DNA from: Cycas panzhihuaensis
Lineage: Eukaryota; Cycadophyta
Assembly (NCBI GenBank): GCA_023213395.1
Contig: CM041465.1
Span: 129,587,741 to 129,651,740 of the forward strand
Reading direction: 5' to 3'
DNA: 64,000 nucleotides
In this document: positions 56,219 through 64,000 of the stretch, piece after piece
Layout: each line of letters starts with the position of its first letter
Numbering within the stretch: the stretch's first letter is position 1
Notes under the pieces: generated by a model
What the model saw: only the letters and a program-made list of their open reading frames with translations
Told to the model about the DNA's origin: nothing
Database searches by the model: none
Program-made: the position numbers and the translations under genes

Positions 56219-57400
56219 CCATTATGCAAACTTCACACAAACAATTATCAATAGTTAGCTTGGGCGGACCATGCACCATGTTCAATTTAAACATCAATTT
56301 GAGAGATGAGTAGTTCAAATGCCCATTTGATTATGCCATAAATGGTCTTTTTGAGTTACATTAGCAACAAACACTTTGTGATCTTTAGATTTCACCTTCA
56401 ACTTATAAAGGCCTTTCTCTTCAAGACCAATTGCTACAACTTTTTGTTTTTATCTTTGACTATACAATGTCCACTTTCAAAATGAATGCTCATATTCTTT
56501 TTTTCAATCCAGCTCATAGAGATCAAGTTTTCCCTTAATCTAGGTACATATAGTACATTAATGATCTAGTTGTCACCATTGTTGGGACTTCAACTCCTTT
56601 AACTAGTAGTATAGAGTTGTCTCCAAGTGGGACATATACTTTTGTAGACTCATTCATGTTCCAGAACCACTCTTGCTTGCCTGTCGTGTTGAGTAGCTCT
56701 TGACTCAATGTACCAATATTCCTCAACAATATGTTGTGACTGATATGCTGCAACAAAGAGTTGTTTGCCCTTAAAGTCTTCCTTTTCCATAAAGTGTCTT
56801 GTTTGCCTCTTCTTTTGTTGATCATACTGCATTTTTTCTACAATCCTTTCTGAAGTGACCTGGCTTGCGATAGTAGTAACATACCTTTGATTTATTCTGT
56901 CCTATACAGAACATTGGGCCCTCCTTTTGTACATTTTGTTCCTCCATCTTCTTTGTAGCGAAAAACTTCTTGCCTTTATACTTTACAACACATGCCTTGG
57001 ATGATTCACCGCCTTCATTATCCTTCAATAGTTTGTTCATATTGTAACAAAAAGCCTTCAAGCTCACAGAATTTCATAGTTTGAAGCTTTCCATCCATGG
57101 TTAAGTTGGTGACAAAGCATTCATAAAATTTGGGCGAACTCTTGAGTGTGGAGGGATGTAATTCCTTATTAATGATTGTCTCACCAACATTGCATCTAAT
57201 AGCTTCAAGTTATATAATTGGTTCTTGAGTTTTAACACTCTTGCATCATTTTTATTTTCATAAAAGGATGTTATTGAGTTCCACACTTCCTTGGCTAATG
57301 TAGCATCTTGTACATTTTTAGTTAAGTTTCCTCCTATTGACAAATTAATTATTGCAAGTGCAACCTTGCTCTTAACATCATAATCAACCTATGCAATGGT
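56219..57400 (-). pseudogene. Copia-D gag, protease and integrase zinc domain
   Basis: Minus strand: 57101-57343 is gag body (AKEVWNSITSFYENKND, LKLKNQLYNLKLL); 56822-57067 ends with the knuckle CYYYRKPGHFRKDC (second Cys lost); 56650-56832 gives the protease loop YIESRATQHD, where D-S-G reads E-S-R, so inactive; 56535-56640 gives VYVPLGDNSILLVKGV. The integrase zinc domain is faint at 56220-56380. Confidence 0.82.
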
Positions 57401-58469
57401 GTTTGTCTCATGTCTTTAATTGTGCCATTTACAAAAGCCCACAAATCATTCTACGTCTACAAATTCTTCATTTGGTGCTTCCATGTCTCATAGTTTGTGG
57501 CACCCATTAATTTTTCTGTGAGGGAACTTAGCAAATTTGATTCAAAAAATGTTTTTTTTTTTAAAATGTATGAAAGAACACATCACGAAGGGCTTAAATT
57601 AGTACAAGCACACAAAAAACACTCATATTTATTGTTATTGTTTTGTGTTTTTTGTTATACAATAGGGCATAAGAGGTTTAAACAATAATTGCAAGCATGG
57701 GGTTACAATTAAAATCAGACCAAAAAATAACTTTAAAAAAAAACTAAAATAGACTTTAGCCCCTTTTATGGTTAAAACACTATCACGCACAATTGCGGAT
57801 ATGACTTTGGACTAAAAGTAAAAGTGGGCTTAAACTTTTATCAAAAGTAGTTTGATTTAATCAAATATTAAGAAAAATTAAAATTTTTGAAAAATTTGAA
57901 AAACCTTAGCATCCTTGTGACGTTTCGTCATTGTTGATTGATTTGTTCTACAAGAGTAGATTCACCATGATCTATCACTGGATGAGATGCTCCCAGAAAT
58001 TTGAAAACCCATTCCATGAGTTTTAAAATTGCAACTATAATTTTTATTTTCCCAAGATTGAGTTGTTCTTTGTTCTACATTGTTGCTTTTACCTTGCTTG
58101 TTGGCTGTTTACTCTCATTCTCTCTTTGCATCCTCATGAATATGCCCTAGATCTACTTCGTGGTGTGCTCTACTATAGCGAACAATGCCCCCCACCTGAC
58201 TGTCACTCGAAATGACACATAAATGAAGTCCATGTTTTAGAGCAATTCACTTTCTCTCTCATGTTGGCTTTTAAAAAAAATGCTAACTGCTACTACAAGC
58301 ATCTCTGCTTTGCTCTAGCTTGGATTCTAAAGAATTTGCCACTAAAAAAAAAGCTATATTAGGAGAACTCCTCCCAAGACCTCAAGAATTGAGAGATCTT
58401 GTACATCGTAGATCCCAAACTAGACAATTGCAAGTCCCAACTTAAAAAACCCTTGGCTCTAATACTAAA
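57401..58469 (-). other. Copia-D gag N-terminus, leader and primer-binding site
   Basis: About 57400-57560 still shows gag-like minus-strand frames. The rest to 58450 is leader without a domain. On the minus strand AGTATTAGAGCCAAGGG at about 58450-58466 is the tRNA-Met primer site, next to the LTR. Confidence 0.7.
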
Positions 58470-58741
58470 TGTGAGTGAAAGAGCTAAGAGTAGAATGCAA
58501 AACAAGGAGGAGAAACACATATACATGTAATAGAACTAGTCTACTAGTCAAAGAATAATTGGTATTCAATGAATAAGAGGTACAACATACACGTATATAT
58601 AGAAGCTTACACTTACGCATGGCGGACACTTGTCAACCATGCAAGTAGTATCCATCTAACCCCCATCATTAAGTCTTGACCTTGTAAAGTTCAATGCTGT
58701 AAAATAAAGTATAATACAATAAAGTAAACATTAGTTGAACA
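58470..58741 (-). repeat. Copia-D 5' LTR
   Basis: TGTGAGTGAAAG to GTTGAACA; pairs with 36424-36716. Confidence 0.85.
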
Positions 58742-58790
58742 TTCAGTATTGTTTGAATTATTCTAGAAAGAAACATTAAGTTAAGAAAAG
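58742..58790 (-). pseudogene. Chromovirus RT fragment
   Basis: The minus strand reads FLSRIIQTIL, fitting the segment just before the YPIPKN part at 36400-36415. Only about 15 residues, so support rests mainly on continuity across Copia-D. Confidence 0.5.
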
Positions 58791-59082
58791 CATGATCACA
58801 CTATGAAATCCTGATTAAAAAGGCTGAGGGCACTCTAATTGGATCTCTACTTTGGAATTCAAGAATGTTATAACAACATTGAGCTAAAAAAGGCAAGATC
58901 ACACTGTGAAATCCTGATTAAAAAGAGTGAGGGCACTCTAATTGGATATCTACTTTCGAATTCAAGAATGCTATAACAACATCGAGCTAAAAAAAAAAGT
59001 AAGATCACATTGTGAAATCCTGATTATAAAGGCCGAGGGCACTCTAATTGGATCTCTACTTTGGAATTCAAGAATGCTATTA
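58788..59082. repeat. Three tandem copies of a 103-106 bp unit
   Basis: GATCACA-(C/T)-(T/A)(G/A)TGAAATCCTGATTA recurs at 58794, 58897 and 59003, each followed by GAGGGCACTCTAATTGGAT and GAATTCAAGAATG. The third unit is truncated at 59082 by the LTR at 59083. No coding motif is certain; it lies where chromovirus RT is expected. Confidence 0.9.
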
Positions 59083-59449
59083 TGTGAATAAGTCAAAATG
59101 TTGATTGATGACACTTGTCACCATCCTTTGAACCTAAGAAGGAGTGTTTTATTTAGACTTCTCTTCTATTTTTGATTTGTGACATGTGTCACAATCCTGT
59201 AGATAGATAGGAACTCCTATATAATGAGAGCTCCCTCTCATATAATTCATTGTAGTTTGTGAGTTGAGTGTCATGTTGCTGAAGCATTTATGATAATTTA
59301 GAGCATAGAGCAATTCTCCTCCTTATCCATCTTGTGTTATGTATTTTGTGCTTGTATTTCTCAAGCTTTATAATGAGAGTTGAATCATTTTATGTTCATA
59401 CATTTTTCTTTCATTCTCCTTAATAGATTTTGTTATGTTCATTTTCTCA
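59083..59449 (+). repeat. 5' LTR of a truncated retrotransposon C
   Basis: TGTGAATAAG to TTTTCTCA, with a TATA-like CTATATAATGAGAG near 59218 and a primer-site-like TTGGGTATGAGAGTG directly after (59451). No partner LTR. Confidence 0.65.
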
Positions 59450-60105
59450 TTTGGGTATGAGAGTGACATTGAGGAGTTGAAGAAGGCAAATGATCTCCAC
59501 CTTTGCCCTACAAAGGCGATCCAAAGAGAGATCTCTCAATTTTTTATTCAGGGCTCTAATTTCAAAAGTAATTTTTGAAAATTTTAATGTTGCAAAGCTT
59601 TTGTCTCACATGTTTCTAACAAGTCTTGAGAGCTTTATTTTTGAAGTTTTTAAAAAGCTTTGAAAGGGTTTTGCTAACCAACTTTACATTGGTTTTGAAG
59701 AATTTTTCATAAGTTTCTGAGTTGGTTCAATATTGACCAAATTGTATCTTGTGTTATTACTTTTTTCAAGGTTTTGCATATCGAAAAAATTGCAACTTTG
59801 TAATTTGCATATGCAAACACAAAAATTTACTTTGCAATTATTAATTTATTACAAGTTGTTTTGAAAAAGATAAAAGAGGAAGAGAAGAGTTATATGCAAA
59901 AAGGTTTTTTTGGTTCTCTTGTGACAATGATTTACAAGGATTTTTTTGTTTTAGTTGTAATACATATGTACCCTTCTTAGTGTGCAAGCTATAGGCTTTG
60001 TGCTTATATATATATATATATAGAAAGGCCTTGGGACTGTTTTCTACTGGTAGACAGATCTTGTTGAGTGGCAAATCTCTACATTGGTTGGCGACTTTGT
60101 GAAAA
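59450..60105 (+). other. Leader of element C
   Basis: TTGGGTATGAGAGTG at 59451-59465 is a degenerate tRNA-Met primer site. AT-rich leader follows with a GGCGATC phrase that recurs in the Copia-B leader (26720). A short (TA)n run lies at about 60005-60022. It ends where antisense Copia sequence begins. No gag is seen. Confidence 0.55.
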
Positions 60106-61330
60106 ATCATGCACCCATTCTTGGAAATTACTTCAACATAATGTGAAATGTCGGGTCTGGTAGTAGTAAGATAGATCTGGCTTCCAACTAGTTGCTTGTA
60201 CAGAGTTGCATCAACTGGAGTTTCTTCTGTGGATGGAGTGAAATTATAGCCTATTTACATTGGAGTTGCACAACTATTGCAATCTTCCATTTTTAATTTC
60301 TTTAGCAAGTCCTTGGTATATTTGTTCTGTGACAAGGGGATTGAATCCTACTTCTGTTTTAGTTCTATACCAAGGTAATAATTTGGAAGTCCCAAGTCGG
60401 TCATTTCGAAACCTTTTTCTAGCTGAACTTTATGTCTGTGATGGACTTTGTGTCACCACCTGTGAGAAACATGCCATTTACATATACAACAATTATTATA
60501 ATCAGCCCTTTGTTTTTCTTCACATACAAAGTAGGGTCTGATTCACATCTTTGAAAACTATTTTGAATGAGATACTTGTCTAATTTGGCATACCATGCCC
60601 TTGGAGTTTGTTTTAGTGCATATAGGGCCTTTTTTAGGCTACTTCTTGTCTACTTTGAATATATCCTTCTCGTTGATGCATGCATATTTCTTCTTCAAGG
60701 TCTCCATTCAGGAAGGCACTCTTTACATCCAGCTGATAAACTTTTCAATTCTGTTGTGTAGCTAAGGCGACTACCATCCTCACAGTATTTAACTTTGCTA
60801 CTGGAGAGAAGGTTTTGTCATAATCTATCCCTGCAGTTTGAGTGTAGCCCTTGGTTACTAATCTAGCCTTGTATTTCTCTATCTTGCCATCAGTATTCTC
60901 TTTTATTTTATACATCCACTTGCAATTGACAATTGGTTTTCTTGTAAGTGGTGCAACTAATTCCCAAGTTTTGTTTTTGGAGATGGATTCCATTTCTCTA
61001 TCCATTGTTGATTTCCACTCAACATGCTGGCTTGCTTGTTCATATGACTGAGGTTTAATTGAACAGAATGGAGCTTGATGTTCTTGGGACCTAGTCCTGT
61101 GATCAAATATGTTGCCTTTAGCTTCTTCAACTGTTTTGAGATACCATTTAGGTATCTTCTTGGAGGATGTCCTACTTTCCTTGTCTTCTTTAGGGCTTGT
61201 TTCTCTAGGGAGCGAATGAGCTCTTTCTAATCATTCCTCTTCCTCTGCTTCTATATCTTTAGATGTGATTCTAGATATGTATTCAGGTGGAGGAATCTTT
61301 GTGGGAGATTTTCTTGTAGGCACTTCAGTT
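60106..61330 (-). pseudogene. Copia-A2 reverse transcriptase
   Basis: Minus strand: 60745-61005 reads MDREMESISKNKTWELVAPL, NCKWMYKIKENTDGKIEKYK, GIDYDKTFSPVAKLNTVRMV. Near 60470-60510 the active site reads YVNG in place of YVDD. 60110-60260 gives the LVGSQIYLTTTRP-like stretch. Several stops; truncated before RNase H. Confidence 0.85.
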
Positions 61331-62486
61331 TCCTAATGTATTACTTGACTTGCAACAATGTATTGCTCATTAAAAATAACATCCCTGCTTATATAGACCT
61401 TGTTTGTTTTTGGGTCTATGCATCTGTAAGCCTTTGAGTTTTTATTGTAGCCTATCATTATGCATTTTATACTTTTACAATCAAGTTTTGATCTATTCTT
61501 ATTAGGGATATGAACATAAGCTTGGCAACCAAAAAGTTTTAGATTACTTACATTAGGTTTGTATCTTGTCCATGTTTCTTCTGGAGTTACCTTCTTTAAG
61601 GCTTGAGTTGGACTTTGATTTATCAGATAGACTGTTGTATTTATAGCTTTTGCCCAATAAGTTTTTGAAATTTGTCTGCCCTGGATCAGACTCCAAGCCA
61701 TTTCCATAATGGTTCTATTCATCTGCTCGGCCACACCATTGGATTGAGGTGTGTAGGGAGTCATGATTTGCCAACGTATCTCCTAAATTTTGCAGAAGAG
61801 CTGGAATTCTTTTGAAGTATACTCTCCTCCTCCATTAGACCTAATGCACTTTAGTTTGTTTCCACATTCCAATTCATCTTCAACCTTGAATTCTTTAAAT
61901 TTATCAAAAGTTTCAGGTCTAATATAGAGGAAGTATATCCAGACCTCTCTAGAAAAATCATTAATGAATGTAAGAAAGTATCTGGCGCCATTGATTGAGC
62001 TTGGGGAATGGGCCCACAGAGATAAGAATGCACTAATTCTAGTTTGCTTTGTGCATGCCATTCACTTCTTTGAAAAGGAAAACAATGTTGTTTACGGAGC
62101 AAACAACCTTTACAAACAAATGAATGAAATGTTATGATTGGAAGTCCATTAGTCATATTTGAGTTTGCCACCAATTCTAACCTATCGAAGGAGATATGCC
62201 CATACTTCAAATGCCAGAGCTTATTATTATCAATGTTTGCAACAGCAAAAGCTTTTACATCGTTTTTTGTAATGATAGGATTATAAAGCAATTTATAGAG
62301 GTCATTGCTTTCTATACCTTTAACAATTACATTTCCTCCCTTTTTCATGTCTAAAATATGGTAGAACCTATTCTCATTGAAGATAGTCCTCAACTTTTTC
62401 TTCCCGAGTTGAGAGACTGAGAGAAGATTTTTCTTCAGTCCAGGAACAAAGAGAGCATTACTAATTTTTTGCACTTTTCCTTTCAT
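61331..62486 (-). pseudogene. Copia-A2 integrase
   Basis: Minus strand: 61851-62486 opens with LFVPGLKKNLLSVSQLGKKK, then LWHLKYGHISFDRL and CKGCLLRKQHCFPF (zinc domain complete) and LELVHSYLCGPI. 61783-62061 gives FLTFINDFSREVWIYFLYIR and GGEYTSKEFQLFCKI. 61333-61764 gives TPYTPQSNGVAEQMNRTIME and IGYNKNSKAYRCIDPKTNKV. Three frames with two shifts; otherwise well kept. Confidence 0.88.
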
Positions 62487-62899
62487 ATCAACTGCTATCG
62501 TTCCAATGCTTTGAATGTCAAGTGGATATTTGTTCCCTATCTCTACTGTGAAGTTTGTATAGTTCCTCCTTTAATCCTACAACCCTAGCTTCATTGCTCT
62601 GGTTATAAAGATTGGCAACCACCTTACAGATATCTTCACAAGAGTTCAACCCTTCAACATACACCAAAAGAGGGTCTGAGATGGGCAATTTCAGAACTAT
62701 TACACTTGAACTATTTTTGTCATCCCAGTTTGGTTGATTGGGGGCATTATTTGGCCTTTTTTCTTTCCCTGTGGCTATATTCCAGTCATTTTTTTGCTCT
62801 CAGTAAGGTTTCAACCTTGATTTTTCATACAAAATAGTTCGTTTCAGTCATCTTATCTTGATCATTCAAAACATGAATGGAGGAGGCCATTTTGAAAAG
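62487..62899 (-). pseudogene. Copia-A2 gag fragment fused to protease end
   Basis: The minus strand from about 62896 reads a gag start (MASSIHVLNDQDK), then ISDPLLVYVEGLNSCEDI and ARVVGLKEELYK near 62555, and directly after that a protease-end stretch (VEIGNKYPLDIQSIGTIAV). About 1 kb of gag and the protease active site, present in Copia-A, is missing. Confidence 0.75.
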
Positions 62900-63458
62900 C
62901 AAACTAAAGTTATTAGAGTGTTCTACAATACTGCTAGTAGGGTGGTCGTACCACTATACAGAAATTTGTACAAAACTATAGTTGTACGAATGACTAAGAA
63001 AACGGGTGCAAAAGAAAGATCTCAAAGTAAGGATTCCAGATATGTAAAAATTTTGAAGAGATCTATTTTCGTTTGCTCAGAATCTAACCCAAAAAAGATG
63101 AACTTCAGCTAGGGTTTATGAAGAAATTTGCTTGTATCTTGCAAAATACTTAGCCAAAAAATTCGAAACTGGATTCAAATGAAGTAGAGTGAAGAGAGAA
63201 TCAATTTATGTCTGGTATTACCTAATAAATTGGAGCAAATCGAGAAAAAATTGTAGAGAAGCCTCCCCACTCGTAACTGTTGAAAATAGGACAAAATTGC
63301 CTAAAAAATTGCTCAAATGCATTCAATCCTTTTAGAAGAAGTGACGGCCTTGGCGAGACGTAACTTTTGGTAAAATTTCACGAATATTTGGGCACTTTGA
63401 AATTTCAGTCCATACCACGTCTATACAGATCCATAAAATAGTTGTTTTTCCATACTTC
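62900..63458 (-). other. Copia-A2 leader
   Basis: Alignable by eye with the Copia-A leader (24018-24560), for example the GACGGCCTTG(A/G)(T/C)GAGACG and TTTTGGTAAA phrases. No primer site is reached before the LTR at 63459. Confidence 0.7.
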
Positions 63459-64000
63459 TGTTAAACCTTATGTTTACATGTTAAGTATGTACTTTATTCT
63501 TTTATTCTTTCATTCATTATTTTGTACTTTATGGGGTGACTAATCACTTAAGTGATAAAGTGCACACCCACTTTCTTTCTGGTGACATAACATTGTAACT
63601 AAAGGGTCAAATGGATCCTCATGCATTTTTGCTCACTTGAGAGACTAATGGACACATGTCTCTCATGCATGACATGCAAGCCATGCATTGCATGTACCTT
63701 GGATGTTTGCCACTTGGAAAACATCCAACGATGTTAGGTAATCTCAGTTACTCTATATATTGAGACCTCTCCTCATGTCTCATATGTAGAGTTGATGTGT
63801 AATGTTATGCTGCCATTTTGCTAATCAATTGGTATTCTTTGGAGTAGGACTAATTCCTCCTCCTCACATCTTGGTATTATCTTGCTTCCTTGATCTTGTT
63901 TGTCTTAGTCTTGCTCTTATGCCATTTAGAACTAGAGGTGAACTATCTTCAAGATCTTGGCTTTATAGGTCTTAGGCACTCTAATCTTTTGGCCTATTTT
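63459..64000 (+). repeat. Copia-B family LTR, third copy, cut by the window end
   Basis: It starts TGTTAAACCTTATG and keeps the GGGGTGAC(T)-AATCACTTAAGTGATAAAGTG block and the CTCTATATATTGAGACC TATA region of the Copia-B LTRs. Its middle (about 63655-63725) differs in length. Sequence after about 63900 no longer matches the first two copies clearly. The right end is beyond the window. Confidence 0.85.

Larger units (their letters stand above)
36424..58741 (-). mobile_element. Copia-D, antisense Copia split by Gypsy-F, Copia-E, a LINE-like insert and a solo LTR
   Basis: LTRs at 36424 to about 36716 and 58470-58741. Primer site on the minus strand (AGTATTAGAGCCAAGG) at about 58451-58466. The flanks TTTAA (36419-36423) and TTCAG (58742-58746) differ by two transitions, fitting a decayed target duplication. 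Own pieces, in minus-strand reading order: 58469-56214 (leader, gag, protease, integrase zinc domain), 55630-55411 and 54490-54198 (integrase core), 48941-47224 (integrase end, RT, RNase H) and 36979-36717 (RNase H end). Confidence 0.85.
18015..58790 (-). mobile_element. Chromodomain Gypsy (chromovirus), split into four pieces by nested insertions
   Basis: Pieces read on the minus strand: 58742-58790 (RT), 36248-36423 (RT thumb/connection), 24890-26096 (RNase H to integrase) and 18950-19641 (integrase end and chromodomain), then the LTR region. The reading continues from one piece to the next across Copia-A, Copia-B and Copia-D, which fixes the insertion points. Gag, protease, the first part of RT and the 5' LTR are not found in the window. 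Chromodomains in plant chromoviruses are thought to guide integration to marked chromatin. Confidence 0.8.
60106..63458 (-). mobile_element. Copia-A2, partial antisense Copia with internal deletion
   Basis: Same lineage as Copia-A, judged by matching leader (62900-63458 against 24018-24560), gag start and pol. RNase H and the 3' LTR are missing on the left; the 5' LTR side is cut at 63459 by a Copia-B LTR. A deletion near 62553 removes the gag knuckles and protease active site. Confidence 0.85.

Noticed and set aside
59841-60110. 89-residue minus-strand frame as a gene
   Set aside because: It spans an AT microsatellite and leader sequence of element C, without a motif.
1-64000. CRISPR arrays, bacterial operons, rRNA or tRNA genes
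   Set aside because: No regularly spaced repeat-spacer array, no rRNA-like stretch and no cloverleaf found; the 29-bp array has no spacers. tRNA-like matches are retroelement primer-binding sites.

Overview
This window is eukaryotic nuclear DNA from a plant with a large, repeat-rich genome. It is AT-rich, and almost all recognisable coding sequence is decayed LTR-retrotransposon protein of the plant Copia and Gypsy types, usually primed from initiator tRNA-Met. The only host gene piece I recognise is a plant-type exon. A gymnosperm such as a conifer fits the very low gene density, the old multi-level nesting and the apparently very long intron, but the species cannot be settled from sequence alone.

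Layout. 1-6.6 kb: AT-rich repeat debris, with a probable 3' LTR at 185, a 354-bp tandem duplication and a 2.1-kb deleted LTR element at 3534-5621. 6.6-9.9 kb: the only low-copy-looking block. It holds a putative promoter and 5' leader, the first coding exon of a PX/PH-type phospholipase D zeta gene (7455-7682), and the start of its first intron. No second exon is visible, so everything to the right may lie inside that intron. 10.0-14.3 kb: a decayed Gypsy (gag, protease, RT, RNase H) cut by a Copia-like LTR at 14305. 15.2-17.9 kb: a degenerate hAT transposon whose BED-finger part is tandemly duplicated.

18.0-58.8 kb is one nested structure. The outermost element is an antisense chromodomain Gypsy (chromovirus) split into four pieces. 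Three elements landed directly in it: antisense Copia-A (19642-24889), sense Copia-B (26097-36247) and antisense Copia-D (36424-58741). Copia-B carries a short non-autonomous Copia-N (27675-30931). Copia-D carries a sense Athila/Tat-like Gypsy-F (36980-47223), a sense Copia-E (48942-54197), a poly(A)-tailed LINE-like insert (about 54491-55410) and a solo LTR (55631-56213). Most joins are supported by 5-bp target duplications and by resumption of the broken reading frame on the other side. 58.8-64.0 kb: a roughly 105-bp triplicate, a lone LTR with its leader, a second antisense Copia-A-like element with an internal deletion, and the start of another Copia-B LTR cut by the window edge.

The proteins listed are parts of retrotransposon life cycles: gag packages RNA, protease matures the polyprotein, RT/RNase H copies the RNA and integrase inserts the DNA. 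Nearly all are broken by stops and frameshifts, mostly of the C-to-T or G-to-A kind expected from decay of methylated DNA. The most unusual observations are an inverted repeat that brackets the polypurine-tract/LTR junction in four elements, extra gag-like and downstream reading frames in Gypsy-F, 29-bp minisatellites inside its LTRs, and the low LTR divergence of Copia-N although it lacks RT and most of integrase.
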